Assembly (NCBI RefSeq): GCF_018343715.1 | Contig: NZ_JAGYPL010000003.1 | Span: forward strand, 648,001 to 712,000 | DNA length: 64,000 nt | Reading direction: 5' to 3' | Source of the DNA: Bacillus sp. FJAT-49711 | Lineage (GTDB): Bacteria; Bacillota; Bacilli; Bacillales; Bacillaceae_C | Shown: piece by piece, positions 46,627 through 56,326 of the stretch | Layout: each line of letters starts with the position of its first letter | How positions within the stretch are numbered: position 1 is the stretch's first letter | Position numbers and translations under genes: made by a program | Notes under the pieces: model-generated | Seen by the model: the letters and a program-made list of their open reading frames with translations, nothing else | Databases searched by the model: none | Told to the model about the DNA's origin: nothing

Positions 46627-46682
46627 AGTATAAGTTAATACAATAATTTAAAAATCTAGCACTTTGCTTTTACTTATCGTTT

Positions 46683-47300
46683 CTATTCTTGACTCAACGA
46701 TTTAGTTAATTCCGCTATTTTTACTCTCTTTTCTTCGAATTCCTTTGACTTCGAGTAATTCGAGAATTCCTGTAATACTTTCATCCAACTATCTTTATTT
46801 CCCTGGTCGCTATTAATAATATTTGAAAAGTCCTCCATTGTTTCCTTTATTATAACAATTCCCTCTAAATCATTTGGATCTAAATCAATATATTGATCCG
46901 AACCATTTTGATTTTTTTCATGTCGTTTATGTAATGACTCCAAAAATTCAGAGTAGGAATCCAATATATCTCTTAATGGTGAAACATTAAGAGCATATGC
47001 TGAATTATGATAATAAGATAAATCTAGAAAAGTACTAGATATTTCCTTCAAGTCACTTTCAATATAATCTTTTACAATTCCATTTTCTCCTATATATATC
47101 TTATTATTTGAAATAGATGTATTCACTGTTTTTAAAACGGAATGTATATTCGGAATTAAACCAGTGAGTATCTTTTCATTGTTTATGTTAAGTTCATTCT
47201 TCAATTCCTTCCTACTTTCCAATAGTTTTACATTAATAAACAATGAAATGATTAGTAGTAAAACAACTATTTTAATTGATATCCCTTTAATATTCTTCAT
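46683..47300 (-). CDS. Membrane-anchored hypothetical protein
   Basis: A 205-residue protein with one N-terminal TM helix (IKIVVLLLIISLFINVKLLE) and an extracellular helical domain. No family recognised. AAAGGAGC lies upstream of the ATG. It is divergent from the ECF-sigma operon, whose regulator could control it; that is only positional. Confidence 0.65.
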   Translation of the reverse strand: MKNIKGISIKIVVLLLIISLFINVKLLESRKELKNELNINNEKILTGLIPNIHSVLKTVNTSISNNKIYIGENGIVKDYIESDLKEISSTFLDLSYYHNSAYALNVSPLRDILDSYSEFLESLHKRHEKNQNGSDQYIDLDPNDLEGIVIIKETMEDFSNIINSDQGNKDSWMKVLQEFSNYSKSKEFEEKRVKIAELTKSLSQE

Positions 47301-47502
47301 TTTCCAGCTCCTTTAATCGGACATTCACTTTATGAGATGTTTCCTTACCTTTGTATTATTAAAATAGTAACACTTTATCAAAAGTTTACTACTTCTTTTT
47401 TGACAGCTTTGTTTTTAATTATGGCTACGATAAAATTTATATAATTTAATTAAAACTTTTTTCCCACGGCTTACGAATATATGGTTAGAAGGCAGTGAGA
47501 CA

Positions 47503-48057
47503 ATGAAACAAGAACAGCGCTGGATTATGAAAATAAAGAAAAACGGAAACCACGAAGCCGCCAATGAGCTCATTTCTAAGTACTATCGGGAAATGTATGC
47601 ATTTGTGTACAAACAAACGATTAATTCCGATCTTTCTCTCGATCTGACTCAGGAAATTTTTATTAGCGTACTAAAATCAATTAGATTATTTGATGATAAA
47701 AAGGCTTCTTTTCGAACATGGCTTTACAAAATTGCTTCTAATCGACTGGTGGACTACTTCCGCTCGAAAAACTATCAATATCGGAAGCTGACAGAGTCAT
47801 TAGAAGGGCATGATTTTGAAGGTTCCGAAGATATGGCAATCTCATTTGAATACAAAGAGGATGTTGAACAAATCACCTCAATTATTAACCAATTAGAGAC
47901 GAGCACACAGCAAATTATCCGTCTGAAGTTATTTGGAGAGTATACATTGCAGGAAATTGCTGAAATGGTACAAGTCCCGCTATCTACTGTCAAAACAAGG
48001 TACTACGCGGCAATCAAACTTATAAAAAAAGAAATGCAGGTGCATCAGCATGAATAA
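47503..48057 (+). CDS. ECF RNA polymerase sigma factor
   Basis: A 184-residue ECF sigma: sigma2 with DLTQEIFISVLKSIRLFDDK and FRTWLYKIASNRLVDYFRS; sigma4 with IIRLKLFGEYTLQEIAEMV followed by STVKTRYYAAIKLIK. GAAGGCAGTGAG precedes the ATG. It overlaps the next gene by 8 bp and heads a five-gene operon with an ABC transporter. Confidence 0.92.
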   Translation: MKQEQRWIMKIKKNGNHEAANELISKYYREMYAFVYKQTINSDLSLDLTQEIFISVLKSIRLFDDKKASFRTWLYKIASNRLVDYFRSKNYQYRKLTESLEGHDFEGSEDMAISFEYKEDVEQITSIINQLETSTQQIIRLKLFGEYTLQEIAEMVQVPLSTVKTRYYAAIKLIKKEMQVHQHE

Positions 48058-48811
48058 AGATAAATTCCAAATTCCTATGCCTGATGATGAGATCATTCAA
48101 AAAGAAATCAATACGATTGTCAAAGCTGGAATAAAAAGAAAAGAAACCTTTCCTACATTTTTGTGGAATCTTTATAAAGACATCGGATTTAGATATCTTT
48201 TTACAAATCCGAGGGATGGAATTTTAATTACTTTATCCGTAATCGCTGTCCTGATTTTCTTATTTATGACAATTACTGAGCCATCTAATGTAAATGAAAA
48301 GGATATATATGGGTTTGTCTTTTTAATTTCTCCTCTTCTTTTTATGGCATTATCCCTTTATGACCTTTTCCATAAGAAGCATAGTGAGACCTTTGAAGTG
48401 GAGATGGTATCAAAATATAACTTATATCAAGTAGCTGCCTTTCGTATGTTCAATTTCAGCGTGATTGCCATTATCGTAAATACAATAAGTGTTATTTCTC
48501 TTGTTTCTTTTTACGATACTCTACAGTTTTTTAGAACATTCATGATCTCAACGACGGCTCTATTTTTATTCTCGGTTATTTTTCTAATGGTCTTCATGAG
48601 GGGTCGTTCTGGATTTACTGCTCTTCAAGTGGGGACCGTCTGGATGGGGCTTAATCTCATCCTCAGTTTATTAAACAATAAAGCTTATATTTATTTTTTG
48701 ATGACCATTCCGATTTTTGTCTATGGAATTGTCCTTGCTGGCAGCGTGATTTTGTATCTTCTTTACTTAAGTAAGCTGGTTCGAATGAAACCAGCGGAGG
48801 GAGTTTTTTAA
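48050..48811 (+). CDS. Membrane protein, candidate anti-sigma factor
   Basis: A 253-residue protein: about 50 soluble N-terminal residues, then six TM helices. It has no zinc-binding ZAS motif. Overlap with the sigma gene and the cytosolic N-terminus make it the obvious candidate to hold the sigma factor at the membrane. Not assigned to a known anti-sigma family. Confidence 0.6.
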   Translation: MNKDKFQIPMPDDEIIQKEINTIVKAGIKRKETFPTFLWNLYKDIGFRYLFTNPRDGILITLSVIAVLIFLFMTITEPSNVNEKDIYGFVFLISPLLFMALSLYDLFHKKHSETFEVEMVSKYNLYQVAAFRMFNFSVIAIIVNTISVISLVSFYDTLQFFRTFMISTTALFLFSVIFLMVFMRGRSGFTALQVGTVWMGLNLILSLLNNKAYIYFLMTIPIFVYGIVLAGSVILYLLYLSKLVRMKPAEGVF

Positions 48812-48812
48812 C

Positions 48813-49688
48813 ATGTTGGTTGTAAAAGATGTACGTAAACAATATGGAGATTTTACTGCTTTAAAACAGATTAATCTCGAGTTTGATAAGGGAATATATG
48901 GACTTCTTGCCCCAAATGGTGCCGGAAAAACGACGTTGATTAAAATGCTTGTGACGCTCATTTCCCCAACGAAAGGAGAAATCCTTTATAACGGAACAAA
49001 TATTGTTGAACTTGATGAGGATTATCGTGATATTCTTGGTTATTTACCGCAAAACTTCGGCTTTTATAAGCATTATTCACCAAAACAGTATTTAATGTAT
49101 CTCGCTGCTCTAAAAGGGATAGATAAGAAAGCGGCACTGTCTAAAATTAACGAGTTGCTCGAAAAAGTAGCGCTTCGTGAGGTCGCCAATAAAAAAATGA
49201 GGAAGTTCTCTGGTGGGATGATCCAGCGGGTTGGCATTGCTCAAGCATTATTAAATGATCCGAAAATATTGATTTTGGATGAGCCGACTGCTGGTCTTGA
49301 TCCGAAAGAACGAGCCAGATTCCGTCAGCTTTTAACAGGGCTATCAAGGGATAGACTGATCATCATTTCCACCCATATCGTTTCAGATATTGAATCGATC
49401 GCCAATCAAGTAATCATGATAAAAAATCAGGAGATCCTATTTAAGGACACTGCTCAATCTATATGCGATACGCTCGATGGGTTCATCTACGAAACATCCA
49501 TCTCGAACGATGAATTAGAAGCTTTTCGTAAAAAATTCATTCTCATTGGCGAAAAGCAGGAGCATGAAAATGTGTTAGTACGTTTCGTTCATAAAGGTGA
49601 AATGGACAGAGATTGGATTCCAGTTATTCCACATTTGGAAGATGTGTTCTTATATGAATATCGCGATAATTTACAAGCGGAAGTGTGA
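48813..49688 (+). CDS. ABC transporter ATP-binding protein
   Basis: A 291-residue ATPase: Walker A APNGAGKTT, signature FSGGMIQRVGIAQ, Walker B LILDEPTAGLDP, and the H-loop ISTHIV. The first Gly of the usual GPNGAGKT is Ala. The C-terminal 70 residues are typical of antibiotic/lantibiotic-type exporters. GGAGGGAG precedes the ATG. Works with the two permeases downstream. Confidence 0.93.
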   Translation: MLVVKDVRKQYGDFTALKQINLEFDKGIYGLLAPNGAGKTTLIKMLVTLISPTKGEILYNGTNIVELDEDYRDILGYLPQNFGFYKHYSPKQYLMYLAALKGIDKKAALSKINELLEKVALREVANKKMRKFSGGMIQRVGIAQALLNDPKILILDEPTAGLDPKERARFRQLLTGLSRDRLIIISTHIVSDIESIANQVIMIKNQEILFKDTAQSICDTLDGFIYETSISNDELEAFRKKFILIGEKQEHENVLVRFVHKGEMDRDWIPVIPHLEDVFLYEYRDNLQAEV

Positions 49689-49691
49689 GCT

Positions 49692-50954
49692 ATGAGAATT
49701 ACTTTTTTAGAGTGTAAAAAAGCACTCTCTTCACCGATTATCCTTTTTCTCCTGCTCTTATTCACAATTTGGAATGTCTTTTTGGTTTATAACTCTTCTG
49801 ATTTTAAAGAAGAATTGGAAGTTGTGAATCAGATAGCACAGGAATATGGGATTGCTATTACAGATGAATCCCTATCGCGCATTCAAGAAGGTTTTGCGGC
49901 GGATCTAGCCTATTTAAATTCCATTACGGAAGAAAAAGGCGGACAAACGTTTGAACACGCAGCTGATTTTTTTAATCAATTAAGTTATGAGAATCACGAT
50001 CTATATACAAATTCAGAACTGCAATCCTTTTACGAATTACAGTTAAAAGAAATGTATGTTGAGAATGCCAAGTCTTTAGATTATGAATATGGAAAGTTTG
50101 ATATAAAAAAGATCGGGGAAGCTACAATTGAAGGATATCGTCTCACTGGAGCCGCAGCTGAAACCCTTAGACAAGAATATACAACATTCTCTACTCGATT
50201 TGAAGAATTGAAACAGAATGGAGAGCATAAACAGTGGTTTTTTGCCGGAAAAGTATATCGCATGCATAGTCTTTTATTTTCAACTTTTTTCAAACATATC
50301 TTAATTGAAGCAATGATATTAATCGTCCTTTCTACTGCCTTGATTACTAATTTTGAATATGAAAATCGAACACAGCTTGTCATGTATACTGCTCGTCGAG
50401 GGAGGAAGTTAATGGTGGATAAGCTCCTTGCTTCTTTAATCACTACCTCCATTATTACGATCTTTTTGCTCATCGTGACACTTGGTTTTTATTTTTCCGT
50501 GTTTGACTATTCCCATTTATGGAATAGTTCGATTAGCAGTGGTTTTAATTGGGAGTATAATTTCCCTTATGTATCATGGTGGAATTTCTCATTTTTGACC
50601 TATTTACTTTTAGCGGTAGTCGTTTCATATGTTAGCATGCTATTATTTTCAATCTTTACTTTTAGCCTTTCGGTTTTGTTGAAAAATAGTTATTTCACCT
50701 TTATTGTATTTTCTGTTATTTTTATTGCTTTTTTTATTTTGCCATCCTTTCTACCAGGCTCTATAAACTTAAAATTACTCGCGGGATTTAATTTGTCTAG
50801 TCTTGTGTTAAATCCTCAACAATGGTGGATGGGGTCAAGCGGGCTGACGATGTTTAAATACTATGAGGTCGGCACCATCTTCGCCTGGAGTGCCATCTTT
50901 ACTATTCTTTGTTTCTTGTCATTAAAAAAATTTACGAAACAAGACATCTCGTAA
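49692..50954 (+). CDS. ABC transporter permease 1
   Basis: A 420-residue ABC-2-type membrane subunit: one TM at residues 12-32, a large extracellular loop of about 190 residues (35-220), and five TM helices from 225 on. Starts 4 bp after the ATPase. The paired layout with the next gene suggests a heterodimeric exporter or stress sensor. Confidence 0.85.
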   Translation: MRITFLECKKALSSPIILFLLLLFTIWNVFLVYNSSDFKEELEVVNQIAQEYGIAITDESLSRIQEGFAADLAYLNSITEEKGGQTFEHAADFFNQLSYENHDLYTNSELQSFYELQLKEMYVENAKSLDYEYGKFDIKKIGEATIEGYRLTGAAAETLRQEYTTFSTRFEELKQNGEHKQWFFAGKVYRMHSLLFSTFFKHILIEAMILIVLSTALITNFEYENRTQLVMYTARRGRKLMVDKLLASLITTSIITIFLLIVTLGFYFSVFDYSHLWNSSISSGFNWEYNFPYVSWWNFSFLTYLLLAVVVSYVSMLLFSIFTFSLSVLLKNSYFTFIVFSVIFIAFFILPSFLPGSINLKLLAGFNLSSLVLNPQQWWMGSSGLTMFKYYEVGTIFAWSAIFTILCFLSLKKFTKQDIS

Positions 50955-50965
50955 GGAGAAATTTT

Positions 50966-52105
50966 ATGCATATCTTACTATTAGAAATTCGAAAGATCTT
51001 AAACTGGAAAATACTGTTCGTTTTAGCTTTCGTTAATTTGATTTTGTACTACTTTTTGATTGATTTTAATATTGAACACTTTCCTAATGGAAGGCCTGCC
51101 TTGGATTCCTACAGGATTGGTGCAGAAATGGTTCAAAACTACGGCCCCGAAATGGATGAGTCTGAAAAAGCGGATTTTAAAAAGAAATACGAAGAAGAAG
51201 TGCGAAAAGCAAACGAATTCTTTCAATCAAGGGAGGATTTTAAAAAGGTTGGAATTCAATCTTATGAGGAATTCGAAAATATAGACCGTGAAAATGAAAC
51301 CCAAATGAAACTTCGTGATAAGGTTGTTTTTGACGAAGAAATCGATTTGTTCTGGGAACTTCAAGAGCGAGAAAGATTATTAGAATACCATCATGATCAG
51401 GACATGATAATCGAAAATGAGATAAGTAGGGCTGATTCTATTGGACAGAAACGTTTAAACGAATTAAAAAAGTCGGGACAGTTCGATCTTTACCCGGAAG
51501 TTTCATTAATGGATTTTAATGATATCATTTCGAATATTGCGATTGCTGTTTTAATCAGCGTTGTACTCGTCATCTCCCCTACTTTTCTTAGTGATCGAAC
51601 AAGAAATCTAGTTGATTTGCAATATACTTCAAAAATAGGAAGATCCCTTTTTAAAAGAAAACTCGCTGCTGGACTCATTTCTGCATTTATTGTTATGACG
51701 GTATTGCTTGCCATTTATTTAAGTATATACTCTTTAAATAATCCTGCAGTTTTCTTTGAAGTACCCATTAATTCCTTTATCGGTCACACGTACTGGTATA
51801 ACTTAACGTTTTTTCAATACATCGTGCTTTCTACGGTTGCTATTTATATGTTAGGATTCCTATTGACATTCATATCCATGGCTGTTTCCACTCTCGTTCC
51901 AAGTTATATTGCACTAATTGGAATTCATGTTCCAGTCATATTGGCGCTGCTTATTTTCGGAATACGCTATTTGCTTTTTGCAATCATCAGCATGTGGCTG
52001 CCCATATGGATTGTACCGCTTTGTTATATCGCACTGATCACAATCGTAATAGGCTTTATTATATTCATATGGATAAGAGAAAGAAAATTAGATATTGCCG
52101 CATAA
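50966..52105 (+). CDS. ABC transporter permease 2
   Basis: A 379-residue protein with the same plan as the preceding permease: an N-terminal TM (about 12-32), an acidic extracellular loop (40-185), then five TM helices. ATG 50966 follows AAGGAG by 8 bp. Last gene of the sigma/ABC operon; a terminator follows. Confidence 0.85.
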   Translation: MHILLLEIRKILNWKILFVLAFVNLILYYFLIDFNIEHFPNGRPALDSYRIGAEMVQNYGPEMDESEKADFKKKYEEEVRKANEFFQSREDFKKVGIQSYEEFENIDRENETQMKLRDKVVFDEEIDLFWELQERERLLEYHHDQDMIIENEISRADSIGQKRLNELKKSGQFDLYPEVSLMDFNDIISNIAIAVLISVVLVISPTFLSDRTRNLVDLQYTSKIGRSLFKRKLAAGLISAFIVMTVLLAIYLSIYSLNNPAVFFEVPINSFIGHTYWYNLTFFQYIVLSTVAIYMLGFLLTFISMAVSTLVPSYIALIGIHVPVILALLIFGIRYLLFAIISMWLPIWIVPLCYIALITIVIGFIIFIWIRERKLDIAA

Positions 52106-52106
52106 A

Positions 52107-52145
52107 TTAAATGCCAAGAGGAATAATTCCCCTTGGCATTTTTAC
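52107..52145 (+). terminator. Terminator of the sigma/ABC operon
   Basis: AAATGCCAAG/CTTGGCATTT stem followed by TTTT. Confidence 0.9.
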
Positions 52146-52201
52146 AGTTTTTTCATAAAATATAGAATAGTGTACTAACTTTATATTTTATGGAGGTCAT
52201 T

Positions 52202-52357
52202 ATGAAGTTAGATAATAAGAAGAAAAAAATCCAATTGGATTATAGGGAAAAAATGCAACAAAAGAAAAACTCTAAAAAACAAACAATAGAAGCGATTATT
52301 ATTGCTGCTATTATTTTCACATTCATCTTTCTAAATACATTTTTTAAATCTTTTTAA
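52202..52357 (+). CDS. Small 51-residue single-TM protein
   Basis: ATG 52202 follows GGAGGTCATT. The first 30 residues are very basic (MKLDNKKKKIQLDYREKMQQ) and the last 20 form one TM helix (AIIIAAIIFTFIFLNTFF). The stop overlaps the end of the convergent GGDEF gene. Not recognised, but the ribosome binding site and composition support a real gene. Confidence 0.6.
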   Translation: MKLDNKKKKIQLDYREKMQQKKNSKKQTIEAIIIAAIIFTFIFLNTFFKSF

Positions 52358-53460
52358 ACTGCACCTACTGGCGTTCGTTCACCTAAATTCATAATCACCT
52401 TATTTTTCCCGGACTTTTTAGCAATATATAATGAAGTGTCTGCCCCGTTAAACAGGAGGTCCTTACCCATCCCTGGCAATAATTTTTGTAATCCGACACT
52501 CACCGTCACACGCTGCCCCTTTAATTCCTCCATGCATACATTCGAAATGCCCATTCGAATGTTTTCCATTTTTTCTAAAAATTCTTCAGTCGTTAATCCA
52601 ATATTGATGATAGCAAATTCCTCACCGCCGTAACGAAAAGCAAAATCATCATTTTCCAAAAAAGATTTAATTTGCTTCGCCACTTCTACAATGACCAAAT
52701 CACCCATTTGATGGCCATACGTATCATTTACCTTCTTAAAATTATCGATATCCAAGATTGCAATATGTAAGTATAATTCATCAATTGTGTCCATTCTTAA
52801 TAACGTTTCTAAATATTCGTGAAAGGAGCGATGGTTGTAAAGCTCTGTAACGGGATCCATCCGCGTAAGCTTTTCCATCTGGATATTTTGTGAAAATAAA
52901 TCTTGCTTTTCTTTAGTCGTTTTTAAAAGCTCATTAGCCAATTGAACGCTATGCTTCATCAAACTGTTAATAAGCAAAGATATCCCTATTATTATAGCAA
53001 TCATAATAATAATATCGGAGTGCATCATATGGGAACGGACTGGATCTGACAGTATATAGATAAGGAGACCCGATAAGATTCCGGTAATACAAGCAAATTT
53101 TAATAGCTTTAATTTATAAAAATATAATGAAACCATGACAGGGAAAATTAACAGAAAAATAAGGATAGGTTTTTCATATAGCGTTAAAATAATGATACTT
53201 GCCACTATATTAATACCTAAAATCAAAATGTATTCTATATGGGATTTTATTTTTCGTAGACAGACTTCAAGTGTTCCGATCGTAATTACTAAAAAGATAG
53301 AGGGATAGATGATCACATATTGAACAAATAGCCACGTATCCTTAGTAGTGAAAACAGCATCCACACTTGTGGCAATGATATATAATCCGATAATAATCCA
53401 AAGTGTATTTAAAATATCACGAACTAAAGATGCAGCGTGAATGACATTTTCCTTTTTCAA
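52354..53460 (-). CDS. Membrane-bound diguanylate cyclase (GGDEF)
   Basis: A 368-residue protein. Residues 12-195 carry about six TM helices; a GGDEF domain follows (DPVTELYNHRSFHEYL, AILDIDNFKKVNDTYGHQMG) with an intact active site FRYGGEEFAI. It should make c-di-GMP from two GTP. No RxxD inhibitory site was noted before GGEEF. The membrane part probably senses a signal. Single gene. Confidence 0.93.
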   Translation of the reverse strand: MKKENVIHAASLVRDILNTLWIIIGLYIIATSVDAVFTTKDTWLFVQYVIIYPSIFLVITIGTLEVCLRKIKSHIEYILILGINIVASIIILTLYEKPILIFLLIFPVMVSLYFYKLKLLKFACITGILSGLLIYILSDPVRSHMMHSDIIIMIAIIIGISLLINSLMKHSVQLANELLKTTKEKQDLFSQNIQMEKLTRMDPVTELYNHRSFHEYLETLLRMDTIDELYLHIAILDIDNFKKVNDTYGHQMGDLVIVEVAKQIKSFLENDDFAFRYGGEEFAIINIGLTTEEFLEKMENIRMGISNVCMEELKGQRVTVSVGLQKLLPGMGKDLLFNGADTSLYIAKKSGKNKVIMNLGERTPVGAV

Positions 53461-53654
53461 TGTACTCTCTCCTATCCCACTAGGTAAAAAGTCTATGAGT
53501 ATTATTACTCATTGTATCGAATAATAGAAAATAAGAAAAGTTCTTATTTTATACTTTCAATAAATTCATACATTTTTTATTATTTTTCCCTTGCACTTTT
53601 TCTTCGTCTATATTAAAGTAAGATACATTAACCAATTCAAAAACTTTATATTCT

Positions 53655-53810
53655 TTTCTTATCCAGAGAGACGGAGGGATTTGGCCCTACGAAGTCTCAG
53701 CAACCGGCCTACATGGCACCGGTGCTAATTCCAATAGGTTTTTAACCTAGAAGATAAGAAGATGTTTTCTTTTATGAGGACCTTCTTTTTTCTAGAAGGT
53801 CCTTTTTATT
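53655..53810 (+). ncRNA. SAM-I (S-box) riboswitch with terminator
   Basis: CTTATCCAGAGAGACGGAGG, then GGCCC, AGTCTCAGCAACCGGCC, CACCGGTGCTAATTCC and the closing GATAAG match the S-box aptamer. A terminator AGGACCTTC/GAAGGTCCT plus TTTTT (53777-53810) follows. S-adenosylmethionine binding would switch off the metI-yxjG operon. Confidence 0.97.
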
Positions 53811-53830
53811 ATGGCTGGAGGATGAACAAC

Positions 53831-54952
53831 ATGACGGTTAAAAGTTTTGAGACGAGATTAGTCCAGTTAGGTAATAGATATGATTCAAAAACTGGCGCTA
53901 TTAATCCCCCTATCTATTTATCGACTGCATATGAGCATCCTGGGCTTGGGGAATCAACAGGTTATGACTATACACGAACTAAAAACCCAACACGAGCTAT
54001 TCTTGAAGAAGGAATTGCCAATTTGGAAGGAGGCGATCAAGGGTTTGCGTGCAGTTCCGGAATGGCCGCCATCCAATTGGTACTATCTCTCTTCCAAAAC
54101 GGCGATGAATTAATTGTTCCTGAGGATATTTACGGTGGAACATATCGCTTACTAAAACATTTTTCAGAAGTTTATGGAATCAAGACTACTTATGCGAGAT
54201 TTCAGGATGTAAAGGGGACAGAAAAAAATATTACACGCAGCACAAAGGCCATTTTCATTGAAACTCCTACTAATCCTTTGATGGAAGAAATTGATATTAG
54301 CCAGTATTCATATTTAGCTAAAAAGTATAATCTTTTACTGATTGTGGATAATACATTTTTAACTCCATATTTTCAGAGACCAATAGAATTAGGTGCCGAT
54401 ATCGTTATACATAGTGCGACCAAATATATTGGAGGTCACAATGACGTATTGGCTGGATTAGTCACAGCGAAAGGGAATGATCTTTGTGAAAGATTGTTTA
54501 CTTTACATAATGCAATCGGCGCCGTTCTTTCACCAACAGATTCATGGCTGTTGATTAGAGGATTAAAAACCCTTCATTTACGTATGAAGCAACATGAGGA
54601 AAATGCGAAGAAAATAGTGAAGTTCCTACGAAATGAACCGTTTGTTACAGATGTTTTATATCCTGGAAAGGGCGGCATGCTCTCGTTTCGTCTTAAGGAG
54701 AGTAAATGGGTTGACTTCTTCTTACGGAATCTCAAGCTAATTTTCTTTGCAGAAAGTCTTGGAGGGGTTGAAAGTTTTATCACGTACCCGACAACCCAGA
54801 CTCATGCAGATATTCCTGAAGAGGAACGGATAGCCCGCGGTATATGTGACCGACTCCTGCGCTTCTCGGTAGGAGTTGAAAATACAGAAGATTTAATAGC
54901 TGACTTGGAACAAGTCTTTTCAGCAATTAGGGATAAGGCAACACAACATTAA
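53831..54952 (+). CDS. metI: Cystathionine gamma-synthase / O-acetylhomoserine thiolyase
   Basis: A 373-residue PLP enzyme of the Cys/Met metabolism family: YDYTRTKNPTR, substrate and PLP contacts, FACSSGMAAIQLVLSL, and the PLP Lys in VIHSATKYIGGHNDVLAG. ATG 53831 follows GGAGG by 9 bp and clears the riboswitch terminator. The S-box fixes the role in methionine synthesis. It joins an acylhomoserine to cysteine or sulfide. Confidence 0.93.
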   Translation: MTVKSFETRLVQLGNRYDSKTGAINPPIYLSTAYEHPGLGESTGYDYTRTKNPTRAILEEGIANLEGGDQGFACSSGMAAIQLVLSLFQNGDELIVPEDIYGGTYRLLKHFSEVYGIKTTYARFQDVKGTEKNITRSTKAIFIETPTNPLMEEIDISQYSYLAKKYNLLLIVDNTFLTPYFQRPIELGADIVIHSATKYIGGHNDVLAGLVTAKGNDLCERLFTLHNAIGAVLSPTDSWLLIRGLKTLHLRMKQHEENAKKIVKFLRNEPFVTDVLYPGKGGMLSFRLKESKWVDFFLRNLKLIFFAESLGGVESFITYPTTQTHADIPEEERIARGICDRLLRFSVGVENTEDLIADLEQVFSAIRDKATQH

Positions 54953-55030
54953 AGGAGGTGATGGTCGCTAATTGCGGCTAGACCGGTTTTAATCGTCATT
55001 TAATTTTTATAAAAAAAGGAGAGTTTAACC

Positions 55031-56137
55031 ATGACAAAAACAATTACAAAAGCACCTTTTAGAGCAGATCAAGTAGGGAGTTTATTAAGACCCGAGAACC
55101 TACATAAAGCAAGAAAGGATTTCAAAGAAGGCATCATCTCAGCAGAACAACTACGTGAAGTGGAAACACAAGAAATTAAACGAATTGTTGACAAGCAAAT
55201 TGAAGTTGGACTAGAGGCCGTGACGGACGGGGAATTTAGACGCAGATTTTGGCACACTGATTTCCTTGAGCATTTGAACGGAATTGAAGGATATGTGCCT
55301 GAGGTTGGATATATTTTTAGCGGAAATGAAGAAACAGAAAGATACAATATCCGCAACATCGGAAAAATTTCATTTAATCAAGATCACCCTCATGTAAAGG
55401 ATTTTACCCTGTTTAATGAAATTGTTGGAGGGCGAGCGGTTGCGAAACAAACGATTCCAAGCCCTAACCAATTATTTAATATCGGAATCCGTGATGAGAA
55501 CATTTACCCTGACATTGAAGAATACGCGAATGATATTATCCAAGCGTATCGTGATGCGATTAAGGCTTTTTATGATGCTGGAGTTCGCTATTTACAATTA
55601 GATGATGTGTATATCGCGGGACTTTCCTCTCCTGACATCCCTTTTAACGATGGGGCTTTTTCAAGAGACTATTTAATTGATTTGGCTCTCCGTGTCGTAA
55701 ATGGTGTATTGGAAGGAAAACCCGAAGACTTATTTGTTACAACCCATCTTTGTCGTGGAAACTATCGATCCAATTGGGCATTTTCTGGAAGCTATGATTT
55801 AATTGCACCAACTTTATTAGCAAAAGAAAAAGTCGACGGCTTCTTCTTAGAGTATGATGATGAGCGCTCAGGAGACTTCAAAGCTTTGGAATATGTCCCT
55901 AGAGGAGGCGCAAAAGTTGTTCTTGGTGTCCACACATCTAAAAAAGGTGAATTAGAAGATAAAGATACAATTATTTCTCGTATTAAGGAAGCTTCCAAGC
56001 ATATTCCACTCGAGCAGCTTTGCCTAAGCACGCAATGCGGATTTGCTTCAACACACCATGGGAACCTTTTAACAGAAGAAGAACAATGGGCAAAATTGAA
56101 GTATATCGTGGAAATTGCGAAAGAAGTTTGGGGATGA
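55031..56137 (+). CDS. yxjG: YxjG/YxjH-type cobalamin-independent methionine synthase homologue
   Basis: A 368-residue protein of the MetE C-terminal-domain family (UROD/MetE fold). It starts PFRADQVGSLLRPENLHKAR and has VTDGEFRRRFWHTDFL; the zinc ligands are in THLCRGNY and LSTQCGFAST. It transfers a methyl group to homocysteine or a related thiol. AAGGAGAG precedes the ATG. It follows metI within the SAM-riboswitch operon. Confidence 0.88.
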   Translation: MTKTITKAPFRADQVGSLLRPENLHKARKDFKEGIISAEQLREVETQEIKRIVDKQIEVGLEAVTDGEFRRRFWHTDFLEHLNGIEGYVPEVGYIFSGNEETERYNIRNIGKISFNQDHPHVKDFTLFNEIVGGRAVAKQTIPSPNQLFNIGIRDENIYPDIEEYANDIIQAYRDAIKAFYDAGVRYLQLDDVYIAGLSSPDIPFNDGAFSRDYLIDLALRVVNGVLEGKPEDLFVTTHLCRGNYRSNWAFSGSYDLIAPTLLAKEKVDGFFLEYDDERSGDFKALEYVPRGGAKVVLGVHTSKKGELEDKDTIISRIKEASKHIPLEQLCLSTQCGFASTHHGNLLTEEEQWAKLKYIVEIAKEVWG

Positions 56138-56230
56138 TTGCAAAAGCGTAGGCGTTGGAACTAGACGGGAAAACAATTAAGAAATCCACCATTATTCCAA
56201 CTGATTACTTCCTGTGATTTAAATGATTGA

Positions 56231-56265
56231 ACCTGGAGAAAGATATATTCTCCAGGTTTTTCTTT
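56231..56265 (+). terminator. Terminator of the metI-yxjG operon
   Basis: ACCTGGAGAA/TTCTCCAGGT followed by TTTTCTTT. Confidence 0.92.
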
Positions 56266-56326
56266 ACTTTCTTTATTAATTGCCGATATTAATCAAAATG
56301 CCATTTAGATGGAAGGAGTGAAAAGG

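Noticed and set aside
54953..55030. Six-codon leader frame between metI and yxjG
   Set aside because: The GGAGG site is only 2 bp from its ATG and nothing else supports translation.
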